Below are positions 9,328 through 17,798 of a DNA stretch of 64,000 nucleotides, piece by piece. The DNA is taken from the NCBI GenBank assembly GCA_963760375.1, contig CAVXCS010000007.1:930001-994000 (forward strand), written 5' to 3'. Origin of the DNA: Pelagihabitans sp963760375. Lineage in GTDB: Bacteria > Bacteroidota > Bacteroidia > Flavobacteriales > Flavobacteriaceae. Below the pieces are notes generated by a model. It did no database searches. It saw only the letters and a list, made by a program, of their open reading frames with translations, and was not told the origin of the DNA. The position numbers and the translations under genes are program-made. Each line of letters opens with the position of its first letter. Within the stretch, counting starts at the first letter, position 1.

Positions 9328-9420
9328 CGTGGCATTATTTAGGGCTAAAATACGCTTCTTTCGACAGATTCATTCTTTGTGGTTTCGTATTTTTGTGCCG
9401 ACAAAGATAAAATCAATGAC

Positions 9421-10575
9421 ATGAGGAAAATTCAAATGGTCGACCTCGGTGGCCAGTACCAAGGGATCAAGGCACAAATCGATGCATCCATCGCCCAAAT
9501 TATGGAAACTTCCTCTTTTATCAATGGGCCGGAAGTACATGCCTTTCAAAAGGAGTTGGAGGCCTACCTTGGCGTGAAACACGTGATTCCTTGTGCCAAC
9601 GGTACCGATGCGCTGCAGATCGCAATGATGGGATTGGGACTACAGCCCGGCGATGAGGTCATCACCGCCGATTTTACCTTTGCCGCTACTGTTGAAGTGA
9701 TCGCCCTGTTGCAGCTGACCCCGGTTTTGGTCGATGTAGATCCCGAAACCTTCAATATCGATGTGAAGGCGGTAGAACGTGCCATCACCCCCAAGACCAA
9801 GGCCATAGTGCCCGTACACCTCTTCGGACAATGTGCCGACATGGATGCCATTTTGGATCTTGCAGCGAAGCATGACTTATATGTGATAGAAGACAACGCC
9901 CAGGCCATTGGGGCCAACCATACTTTCAAGAACGGCAAGAAACAGAAGGCCGGGACCATGGGGCATGTGGCAGCGACTTCCTTTTTTCCTTCAAAGAATT
10001 TAGGGGCTTATGGAGACGGGGGGGCAATCTTCACCAATGATGACGATCTCGCCCATGTGATCCGGGGCATTGTGAACCACGGGATGTACGAGCGATACCA
10101 CCACGATGTGGTTGGGGTCAATTCGAGATTGGATTCGATTCAGGCGGCCGTGTTAAGGGCCAAATTGCCCAAACTCGATACCTATGGCAACCTTAGAAGG
10201 GAAGCGGCAAGAAAGTATTCCAAAGCCTTTGCGAACCAGAAGCATATCGTGGTGCCCAAAACAGTGAACGGATGTGATGGCATTTGTGCGACTTGTGATT
10301 GCCACGTGTTCCACCAATATACCTTAAAAATTACCAATGGCACTCGCGATGCCTTGGTGAAACACCTCAATGAAAAGGGAATTCCTTGCGGGGTTTACTA
10401 TCCCATTCCGTTGCACAAACAAAAAGCCTATGCCGATGAGCGCTATCAGGAGCGCGATTTTCCGGTGACCAACCGCCTGGTAAGGGAAGTGATTTCACTG
10501 CCCATGCATACGGAACTCGATGACGAACAGATTGCCCATATTACCGATTCAATCATCGGTTTTGTGAATGGATAA
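9421..10575 (+). CDS. DegT/DnrJ/EryC1/StrS family sugar aminotransferase
   Basis: 384 aa PLP-dependent aminotransferase of the family that aminates keto groups on nucleotide sugars for surface polysaccharides. Key features are NGTDALQIAM near the N-terminus, EDNAQAIGA (cofactor-binding Asp), and SFFPSKNLGAYGDGG with the PLP lysine at K192; VFHQYTLKI and GVYYPIPLHKQ complete the fold. An unusual cysteine cluster lies just before VFHQ: C285, C289, C292, C294 and H295. I start it at the ATG at 9421 (MRKIQMVDLGG); the frame extends upstream to 9379 without support. A possible -7 element TATTTTTG is at 9388-9395. It is divergent from kdtA and followed by galE after 42 bases, so an LPS or capsule sugar role fits. 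The exact substrate is unknown. Confidence 0.92.
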   Translation: MRKIQMVDLGGQYQGIKAQIDASIAQIMETSSFINGPEVHAFQKELEAYLGVKHVIPCANGTDALQIAMMGLGLQPGDEVITADFTFAATVEVIALLQLTPVLVDVDPETFNIDVKAVERAITPKTKAIVPVHLFGQCADMDAILDLAAKHDLYVIEDNAQAIGANHTFKNGKKQKAGTMGHVAATSFFPSKNLGAYGDGGAIFTNDDDLAHVIRGIVNHGMYERYHHDVVGVNSRLDSIQAAVLRAKLPKLDTYGNLRREAARKYSKAFANQKHIVVPKTVNGCDGICATCDCHVFHQYTLKITNGTRDALVKHLNEKGIPCGVYYPIPLHKQKAYADERYQERDFPVTNRLVREVISLPMHTELDDEQIAHITDSIIGFVNG

Positions 10576-10617
10576 CCGTTGGTTATCCTTAGTTTTGGCG
10601 CTTAACCAAATTTTGAT

Positions 10618-11635
10618 ATGAAGATTCTTGTAACCGGAGGCCTTGGTTTCATTGGTTCCCATACGGTGGTGGAACTGCAGGAGCAGGGCTTTGAGGTAGT
10701 GATCGTAGACGATTGTTCCAATTCGTCCGAAAAGGTATTGGAAGGGATTGCCGCCATCACTGGGCAGCGACCCATTTTTGAAAAAATGGACCTCAGGGAA
10801 AAGTCGAAGGTGCATGATTTCTTCAAAAGTCATCCACAGGTAGCAGGGGTGATCCATTTTGCGGCCTCCAAGGCAGTGGGGGAGAGCGTGACCGATCCGT
10901 TGCTTTATTATGAAAATAACATCGCCAGCTTGGTTTATCTGTTACAGGAGCTTATCAAAAAGAACAGGTCGAGCTTCATCTTTAGTTCTTCCTGTACCGT
11001 TTACGGCCAGGCCGATAAAATGCCCATTACCGAAGATGCCCCGGTGAAACCCGCTGAGTCGCCCTATGGCAATACCAAACAGATCGGGGAGGAAATCATA
11101 TCGGATACCTGCAAGGTGACGCCCGGCCTCAATGCCATCGCGCTGCGCTATTTCAATCCGATGGGTGCCCACCCAAGCGCCAAAATAGGGGAACTGCCCA
11201 TAGGCATCCCCCAGAATTTGGTGCCCTTCATCACCCAGACCGCAATGGGTATCCGAGAAGCACTTATCGGTATTTGGCGATGATTATCCCACGGCAGACG
11301 GCACTTGTATTCGCGACTATATCCATGTGGTTGATTTGGCCAAGGCCCATGTGGTGGCCTTAAAACGCCTTTTGGAAGCGAAAAACAAGTGAAAATTACG
11401 AGGTCTACAATGTGGGTACGGGCAAGGGCAGTTCCGTCTGGAGGCCATTCAAAGTTTTGAACGGGTTTCGGGCGTAAAATTGAATTACAAAATCGTGGAT
11501 AGGCGGCCTGGTGATATCGTCAGCGCTTATGCAGATACCGCGAAGGCGAACAAGGTCTTGGGTTGGAAAGCCCAATTTACCTTAGATCAAGCCATGAAAT
11601 CGGCATGGGATTGGGAACGAAAGATCAGAGGCTAG
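10618..11635 (+). pseudogene. galE: UDP-glucose 4-epimerase, frameshifted as read
   Basis: Interconverts UDP-glucose and UDP-galactose using bound NAD. The first frame carries the Rossmann motif GGLGFIGS, the SSSCTVYG strand, and catalytic Y150/K154 in SPYGNTKQ, then runs off at 11283. The C-terminal half continues in other frames: LSVFGDDYPTADGTCIRDY, then HVVDLAKAHVVALKRLLEA, then ENYEVYNVGTGKGSSV, then EAIQSFERVSGVKLNYKIVD to the TAG at 11635. The joins are explained by an extra A near 11266, an extra T at 11390 and a missing C near 11438. Three small indels in one conserved gene, beside a similarly damaged kdtA, point to sequence error or to genuine decay. It follows the aminotransferase and probably shares its transcript. 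Confidence 0.88.
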
Positions 11636-11717
11636 GTTCCTGATTTGCCAACAAAGGTTTTGGCAATGTGGCAATTGTAAGGATTTCTGCTTATTTTGTT
11701 CGGCTAAACCAATACCC

Positions 11718-12992
11718 ATGAAAAAACTGTTGCTCCTTTTTGCCTTTTTAAGCATTCTCCCCGGCATAGCGCAAGATACCTATATCCATTGCGGAAGTCT
11801 TATCGATACCCGCACAGGGGAAGTGCTTCGGGAAAAAACGATCGTCATTGCTGGCAACCGGATAAAAAGCATAGGTAATGGATATCTCCCCGCTGGGCCA
11901 AACGATCAAACCATCGATTTAAAAACCAAGACAGTACTTCCCGGACTGATCGATATGCACGTGCATATCGAATCTGAATTCAATCCCCAGACCTATATCA
12001 AAAGGTTTACCGATAATGAGGCCGATGTAGCGCTTCAGGCCACGGTGTATGCCAAACGTACCTTAATGGCAGGGTTCACCACGGTCAGGGATTTGGGAGG
12101 CACTGGAGTCAACATCTCACTGCGCAATGCCATTAACAATGGATCGGTCGACGGTCCCCGAATCTTCACTTCGGGCAAGTCTTTGGCCACAACAGGGGGG
12201 CATGCCGATCCAACCAACGGCATGCGCAAAGACCTGATGGGCGATCCGGGTCCCAAGGAAGGGGTAGTGAATTCTGCGGATGATGGTAGAAAGGCGGTTC
12301 GCCAACGTTATAAAGAGGGGGCGGATTTGATCAAGATCACTGCCACGGGAGGGGTATTGAGTGTAGCAAAAAGTGGACAAAATCCCCAGTTTACCCTAGA
12401 AGAAATACAAGCGATTACCGCCACCGCCAAGGATTACGGTTTTGTGGTGGCCGCCCATGCGCATGGCGATGAAGGAATGAAGCTGGCCGTTTTGGGCGGG
12501 GTGAACACCATTGAGCATGGTACGCTGATGAGTGAGGAAACCATGGAGTTGATGAAAAAATACCAGTGTTATTTGGTACCCACGATCACTGCGGGCAAAC
12601 AGGTGGCGGAGAAGGCCAAAGTGCCCGGATTTTTTCCGGAAGTAGTGGCCCAAAAGGCATTGGAAATCGGCCCAAAACACCAAGCTACCATTGGAAGGGC
12701 TTATAAAAAGGGTGTTCCCATGGCCTTTGGCACCGACGCCGGCGTATTTCCACACGGGCTCAACGCCATGGAATTCAATTATCTTTTGGAGGCCGGTATT
12801 CCGGTGATGGAATCATTAAAGGCCGCGACCGTTACCAATGCGTCACTTTTGGGCATGGAAAATGAACTCGGACAGTTGAAGGAGGGGTATTTGGCCGATA
12901 TCATTGCCGTTGGGGAAAATCCCGAAACGAATGTCAAAACACTGGAAAATGTGATCTTCGTTATGAAGAACGGTATCGTTTACAAAAAGTAG
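11718..12992 (+). CDS. Exported metal-dependent amidohydrolase
   Basis: 424 aa amidohydrolase-superfamily enzyme with a signal peptide (MKKLLLLFAFLSILPGIAQD). Metal ligands are visible in order: H81 and H83 (DMHVH), K206 in LIKITATGG, the probable carboxylated lysine, HAHG, IEHGTL, and D340 in GTDAG. This set resembles the imidazolonepropionase-like and Xaa-Pro/Xaa-Arg dipeptidase subgroup, many of which are periplasmic and act on dipeptides or cyclic amides. The C-terminus has the usual G-LKEGYLADIIAV-ENP segment. It has no obvious operon partner. A specific substrate cannot be assigned; peptidase activity is the leading guess. Confidence 0.88.
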   Translation: MKKLLLLFAFLSILPGIAQDTYIHCGSLIDTRTGEVLREKTIVIAGNRIKSIGNGYLPAGPNDQTIDLKTKTVLPGLIDMHVHIESEFNPQTYIKRFTDNEADVALQATVYAKRTLMAGFTTVRDLGGTGVNISLRNAINNGSVDGPRIFTSGKSLATTGGHADPTNGMRKDLMGDPGPKEGVVNSADDGRKAVRQRYKEGADLIKITATGGVLSVAKSGQNPQFTLEEIQAITATAKDYGFVVAAHAHGDEGMKLAVLGGVNTIEHGTLMSEETMELMKKYQCYLVPTITAGKQVAEKAKVPGFFPEVVAQKALEIGPKHQATIGRAYKKGVPMAFGTDAGVFPHGLNAMEFNYLLEAGIPVMESLKAATVTNASLLGMENELGQLKEGYLADIIAVGENPETNVKTLENVIFVMKNGIVYKK

Positions 12993-13158
12993 GTATTGTT
13001 GTTTTTGATCGGAGCTGCGACCTAAGTTTACTCTTCATGTTGGACAAACCAATCCCTACAAAAGGGTTCAAAAAAGGTCAGCGTGCTTTTAAACGATTTT
13101 TTTTTGGACGCAGCTTGTCTGGGATAAACCAAATCATTGCCCCCAACGTACATCTATT

Positions 13159-13515
13159 ATGCTCTCGAATTTTCCAAACAGCACCGTCTTGTTGAAAGAT
13201 GCGATCAAATCGCGATTGTATCAAAAGTTAGTGGTTCAGTTGGATAAGGATTTTGGCTTGGCCAATGTTCCTATGGATTTCCAAATAGAGATGGCTCCTG
13301 AAGAATTGCGGGCCATTTTGCATGAAAAAATCTATTATCTGATCATGGAAAGATTTGCAGATTATCTCAATCTGCTCTATGTGGTCGATGTCCCGGAAAA
13401 GGCATTTAAAGAAATTCAAGTAACCGATGTGGTTGAGGTTGCGGAGCAGGTTTCATTTTTGATCTTAAAAAGGGAACTCCAAAAAGTATGGCTGAAGGAA
13501 CGTTATGGTTCGTAA
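13159..13515 (+). CDS. Conserved hypothetical protein
   Basis: 118 aa, predicted mostly helical and soluble, without signal peptide or membrane segment. I do not recognise a domain. Notable segments are LYQKLVVQLDKDFGLANVP near the N-terminus and a run of helices (ELRAILHEKIYYLIMERFAD) that could pack into a small bundle. It lies alone between the amidohydrolase and the convergent PhoX-like gene. Codon use and composition look like neighbouring genes, so I regard it as real but of unknown function. Confidence 0.62.
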   Translation: MLSNFPNSTVLLKDAIKSRLYQKLVVQLDKDFGLANVPMDFQIEMAPEELRAILHEKIYYLIMERFADYLNLLYVVDVPEKAFKEIQVTDVVEVAEQVSFLILKRELQKVWLKERYGS

Positions 13516-13568
13516 TTCAGACTGGTTCCCAAATGTTGATGAAGTGGTATTGAGACCAAGAAACTGTG

Positions 13569-16500
13569 CTAATTGCGGATCATCTTAAAACTGCCAAGAC
13601 GGTTTCCCTCTGTCGTGATATTCAAGTAGTAAATCCCTGAACTCATCGCGGATAAATCGATGTCGATGTCCTGCGTCTCGAAATAGATTTTCCTGAATAC
13701 AGATTGATTGGATGCGGTGGCCACGGAGACCTCCAATTGCCGGTATTCCTTATCCATGGCAACCCTATAAAGGCCTGAGGAAGGATTGGGATAAACGATC
13801 ATTTCGATATCCACAACAGGTTCCAAAGGCAATGCTTCTGTGGAATAGCCTGCTCCCGGACTCGAGCAACTGTTGATGGGCAGGGCATCTGCATAGCCGT
13901 CCCCGTCCGCGTCGAGGTACCATGTCACGGCCTGGAAGACCGAGGGATCGCTGTCGTCGCAGTCGGTTGCGGGCAGCACGGTGGTGGTATACTCGGTGCC
14001 CGGGCTCGCACAGCTCTGCACGGTGGCGGGATCGGCATAGCCGTCCCCGTCCGCGTCGAGGTACCATGTCACGGCCTGGTAGATCAGGGAATCGTTGTCG
14101 TCGCAGTCTGTTGCGGGCAGCACTGTGGTGGTGTATCCGGTGCCCGGGCTCGCACAGCTCTGCACGGTGGCGGGATCGGCAAAGCCGTCCCCGTCCGCGT
14201 CGAGGTACCAGGTCACGGCCTGGAACACCAAGGGGTCGCCGTCATCACAGTCGGTGTTGGGCAAAACGGTAGTGGTATAGCCAATGCCCGGGCTCGCACA
14301 GCTCTGCACGGTGGCCGGATCGGCATAGCCGTCCCCGTCCGCGTCGAGGTACCATGTCACGGCCTGGAAGACCGAGGGATCGTTGTCGTCGCAGTCTGTT
14401 GCGGGCAGCACTGTGGTGGTGTATCCGGTGCCCGGGCTCGCACAGCTCTGCACGGTGGCGGGATCGGCATAGCCGTCCCCGTCCGCGTCGAGGTACCATG
14501 TCACGGCCTGGTAGATCATGGGATCGTTGTCGTCGCAGTCGGTTGCGGGCAGCACTGTGGTGGTGTATCCGGTGCCCGGGCTCGCACAGCTCTGCACGGT
14601 GGCGGGATCGGCATAGCCGTCCCCGTCCGCGTCGAGGTACCATGTCACGGCCTGGTAGATCAGGGGATCGTTGTCGTCGCAGTCTGTTGCGGGCAGCACG
14701 GTGGTGGTGTATCCGGTGCCCGGGCTCGCACAGCTCTGCACGGTGGCGGGATCGGCATAGCCGTCCCCGTCCGCGTCGAGGTACCAGGTCACGGCCTGGT
14801 AGATCAGGGGATCGTTGTCGTCGCAGTCAGTTGCGGGCAGCACGGTGGTGGTGTATCCGGTGCCCGGGCTCGCACAGCTCTGCACGGTGGCGGGATCGGC
14901 ATAGCCGTCCCCGTCCGCGTCGAGGTACCATGTCACGGCCTGGTAGATCAAGGGATCGTTGTCGTCGCAGTCTGTTGCGGGCAGCACTGTGGTGGTGTAT
15001 CCGGTGCCCGGGCTCGCACAGCTCTGCACGGTGGCGGGATCGGCATAGCCGTCCCCGTCCGCGTCGAGGTACCATGTCACGGCCTGGTAGATCAGGGGAT
15101 CGTTGTCGTCGCAGTCGGTTGCGGGCAGCACTGTGGTGGTGTATCCGGTGCCCGGGCTCGCACAGCTCTGCACGGTGGCGGGATAGGCATAGCCGTCCCC
15201 GTCCGCGTCGAGGTACCATACCGTGGCAGGGTTGATAACGGCATTATCATCATCGCAATCGTTTGTTGGCAAGGTATTGATGGTGTAATCCGTCCCTGGA
15301 CTGGTACAGCTTGTTATTGTCGATAGGGCTGCATACCCATCGCCGTCGGCGTCGCGGTACCAAACCGTCTCCGGGTTGATCGCCGCATCATCATCGTCAC
15401 AATCAGTAGTGGGCAAAACGGAAGTGGTGTAACCCGGTCCCGGACTTGAAACGCTCAAAACGGTGTTCGCTGTGGCATATCCATCACCATCGGCATCCAA
15501 ATACCACATGCTGGTAGATGCTGCGCCCAAATCTTCATTTCGCGCCAAGACCAAAGTGGTCGATTTATTGAATAAAACCGGATTTCCCGCAGCATCGGTT
15601 TGGCTACTGTTGTTATTTGTATTTGGATGCTGGATCGACATAAAAAGGAATCGGTAATCTGGAGAAAAGGTGATGCCGGTAGGCTCGGAACCCAAAGGCG
15701 TGTTCCCAAAAATCCTCACATTTGGTGCGTTTTGGGTATGGTCGCTGCCCACTACCCAAATGTAGTTTTGGCTCCCGCCATCCTGTAAAACCCATAAATT
15801 ACCAGCGTCATCAAAGGCAAGGTTATCATTCCCTGTAGCCCAGTTCACGCTGGTAGTACCATTCGCATGGGTAATATTATAGGCCCTATTGCCCACAAAA
15901 GTTTCCATTTGGGGTACCGTAGTCCCGGTTATGGGATCTGAATCCTGAAAACGATAGACCTGACTTTCATTTTTCACGGCAAAATAAACCCATCCGTCCG
16001 GCCCGATTTCCACATCTTCAATCCCGTTGAAAACGGTGGCATTTACCGCCGCACTTTGCGCCACGGTGGTATTCCGTTCGGCCTGTGTTGCATTATTGAT
16101 CGGAATCCAGGTTCCAAGGCCGTTTTTAGATCCTTGGTAAACATAGAGTGCGCCACTTGAAAGATCTTGTGCATTATCTGCCACGAATTTGTACAAATAG
16201 CCAACGCTCGCGTCCGCACCTTGGTAAACCGTACGGCGATTGCCATGAATCACAACGTTTTCATGTTTAAAATTGCCCAATGCCCATCTTTTGTCGATCA
16301 CGGCTTTGGTGGCCGGATTGATTTCTATACACCAACCGAAGTCATCATAGCCATCACCATTGATATCTCTGGGCAATCCTGGATTGATTTCCAATTCAAG
16401 ACTGGTGATCTCCTCACAACTGATGATGGTATTCCAAGGCGTAACGGTACCGGAACAATTGGCGATGGTCGCGACAACACCACTGAAACTCACGGCCTGA

Positions 16501-16832
16501 GACAAAGTGGTTTCCCATAGCCTTGCGGTATTGTTGTAATTGATGTCCAGAATGCTCACGCCGCCAGGAGCCGATTCGGCATTGATGCTCAGATAGCCGT
16601 TGGTACTGCTGCCGCCAATGGGAACATAGCCCGTAAAATCGTTGTTTGTGGGCAAGTTGCCCCCTTGTGTCAAGGGATCGCCCGTTTCGATGATTTTTTG
16701 GAAGGTATGGGTTGCGGGGATGACAAAGTCACTGTTCTGACCAGCGGGTGTTATGGAGACAAAATCACCGATTTGCTGCGCCCTTGCCGCTATACCGCAT
16801 AAGAGGAAGATCATGATTTTCAAAATCACCAT
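13569..16832 (-). CDS. PhoX-like (DUF839) secreted protein with metal-binding repeats and T9SS sorting domain
   Basis: About 1087 aa, in three parts. After a signal peptide (ILKIMIFLLCGIAARAQQ) comes a domain of about 430 residues resembling the PhoX alkaline phosphatase/DUF839 family: TPWNTIISCEE, LGNFKHENVV, VYQGADASVGYLYKFV, NLAFDDAGNLWVLQDGG, EPTGITFSPDYRFLFMS. PhoX enzymes use Ca and Fe to hydrolyse phosphate esters. Next are twelve repeats of 48 residues of the MopE-type putative metal-binding motif (WYLDADGDGY ... C ... DCDDNDP). The last 75 residues form a type A T9SS sorting domain (IVYPNPSSGLYRV, SGIYYLNI, FKMIRN), so it should be exported and anchored or released at the surface. 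The start may be 16832 or 16862. Phosphatase activity is inferred. Confidence 0.87.
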   Translation of the reverse strand: MVILKIMIFLLCGIAARAQQIGDFVSITPAGQNSDFVIPATHTFQKIIETGDPLTQGGNLPTNNDFTGYVPIGGSSTNGYLSINAESAPGGVSILDINYNNTARLWETTLSQAVSFSGVVATIANCSGTVTPWNTIISCEEITSLELEINPGLPRDINGDGYDDFGWCIEINPATKAVIDKRWALGNFKHENVVIHGNRRTVYQGADASVGYLYKFVADNAQDLSSGALYVYQGSKNGLGTWIPINNATQAERNTTVAQSAAVNATVFNGIEDVEIGPDGWVYFAVKNESQVYRFQDSDPITGTTVPQMETFVGNRAYNITHANGTTSVNWATGNDNLAFDDAGNLWVLQDGGSQNYIWVVGSDHTQNAPNVRIFGNTPLGSEPTGITFSPDYRFLFMSIQHPNTNNNSSQTDAAGNPVLFNKSTTLVLARNEDLGAASTSMWYLDADGDGYATANTVLSVSSPGPGYTTSVLPTTDCDDDDAAINPETVWYRDADGDGYAALSTITSCTSPGTDYTINTLPTNDCDDDNAVINPATVWYLDADGDGYAYPATVQSCASPGTGYTTTVLPATDCDDNDPLIYQAVTWYLDADGDGYADPATVQSCASPGTGYTTTVLPATDCDDNDPLIYQAVTWYLDADGDGYADPATVQSCASPGTGYTTTVLPATDCDDNDPLIYQAVTWYLDADGDGYADPATVQSCASPGTGYTTTVLPATDCDDNDPLIYQAVTWYLDADGDGYADPATVQSCASPGTGYTTTVLPATDCDDNDPMIYQAVTWYLDADGDGYADPATVQSCASPGTGYTTTVLPATDCDDNDPSVFQAVTWYLDADGDGYADPATVQSCASPGIGYTTTVLPNTDCDDGDPLVFQAVTWYLDADGDGFADPATVQSCASPGTGYTTTVLPATDCDDNDSLIYQAVTWYLDADGDGYADPATVQSCASPGTEYTTTVLPATDCDDSDPSVFQAVTWYLDADGDGYADALPINSCSSPGAGYSTEALPLEPVVDIEMIVYPNPSSGLYRVAMDKEYRQLEVSVATASNQSVFRKIYFETQDIDIDLSAMSSGIYYLNITTEGNRLGSFKMIRN
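13819..15506 (-). repeat. Array of 144-bp coding repeats within the PhoX-like gene
   Basis: Twelve tandem units encode the 48-residue metal-binding motif. The ten units from about 15222 to the left end are in exact 144-base register: the string gtacca recurs at 13917, 14061, 14205, 14349, 14493, 14637, 14781, 14925, 15069 and 15213. Most of these are nearly identical at DNA level, differing mainly in the DP-x-x-x-QAV joint, while the two outer copies and the last one are diverged. The array is visibly richer in G and C than its flanks. Near identity points to recent expansion or gene conversion; copy number may be variable or mis-assembled. Confidence 0.95.
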
Positions 16833-17056
16833 CTTTGTTTTTTCCGGATTGAATAACGTCATGGTAAAACTGCCTTTTTCGATGACAAAGCATCAGTGTC
16901 GAAATGTAAGCGATAAAACAGGAATCTCGAAATCACTACGACAAAAGGCATGTTTTTGAGGATAATTGTCCATCAAGATACGTTGCCTTAGCGTATGTGA
17001 CATGCAGGGAAAAGGTGTTGTGGCAAGGACCCAAACCTTTGGATATCAAAAATCGA

Positions 17057-17587
17057 CTAAAAATAAACCCTTACGAAGGGCATCCAAGCATTGGCATAGA
17101 TGCTCTTGTTTTGATTATAGAGCACATCATAACGTATTCCGAAAGTAACGTTTTGATTGCTGTAACCCAGTCCCAGAAATAGTGCCGGGGACCAATAATT
17201 ATCTTTTACAATTCCTGAAAAAGTGGCGAGTTCACGATTGATGCGAAGTTGTTCCAATTCGCCCGAAAGTTGTAGGAAGGGAAGTGGATTGTAAAGGGTG
17301 ATCAGGCTGCCGCCATAGGCGATGAACTTGTCGTCGTTGAACTTGGCGTAATTGAAGCTCAGGCTGATTCCGGTCGCGAATTGCGAATTGAACTGATAGA
17401 TAGCACTTGGCGAGATGGCGCCATTAAATCCACCATTGGTGAATCCGAGGCCCAAACCGCCCCCAAAACGAACATGCTCCCAAAACGCGTCCGTTCTTCC
17501 GGCATTTTGCGCCGATCCCCATGCCGTGGCCAAAAAACAAATAAGACCGCAGAAAAGGATTTTGATGTGGTGATGAATGTAGGTCAT
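17057..17587 (-). CDS. Hypothetical outer membrane beta-barrel protein
   Basis: About 176 aa with a signal peptide (HIKILFCGLICFLATAWGSAQ) and alternating hydrophobic/polar strands with aromatic ends: FGGGLGLGFTNGGFNGAIS, YQFNSQFATGISLSFNYAKF, LFLGLGYSNQNVTFGIRYDV and a C-terminal FVRVYF. This pattern fits a small outer membrane barrel of eight strands or so. I choose the ATG at 17587; the frame runs to 17716 but the upstream part overlaps the sucA promoter region and lacks a signal peptide. Similar proteins next to sucA in flavobacteria are sometimes labelled alpha-ketoglutarate decarboxylase, which nothing in this sequence supports. It is divergent from sucA. Confidence 0.75.
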   Translation of the reverse strand: MTYIHHHIKILFCGLICFLATAWGSAQNAGRTDAFWEHVRFGGGLGLGFTNGGFNGAISPSAIYQFNSQFATGISLSFNYAKFNDDKFIAYGGSLITLYNPLPFLQLSGELEQLRINRELATFSGIVKDNYWSPALFLGLGYSNQNVTFGIRYDVLYNQNKSIYANAWMPFVRVYF

Positions 17588-17798
17588 TTTTGTTGTACCT
17601 TCTTTGGAGTGAAATGCTTGAAAAGTCAAATGTGCTGAATTGAATCTGTATAAAATGTAGGTCGATCCAATTACAATTTTGAAGGGAAAATCAAAATCCC
17701 ATGGAGCATCCCACAATTATACATTCCAAGATACGTCTAGAAATACGAAATATTGTATTTTTGATAAATTTTTATTGGTCAGTCAGAGAAACCCTTTT

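Noticed and set aside
14354..15235. Long plus-strand frame of 293 codons, Arg/Ser/Pro-rich
   Set aside because: It lies antisense to the PhoX-like gene and exists only because the 144-bp repeat lacks stops in that frame; it repeats with the same period and has no other support.
13819..15506. CRISPR array
   Set aside because: The repeats are 144 bases, contiguous, in frame and protein-coding, with no spacers.
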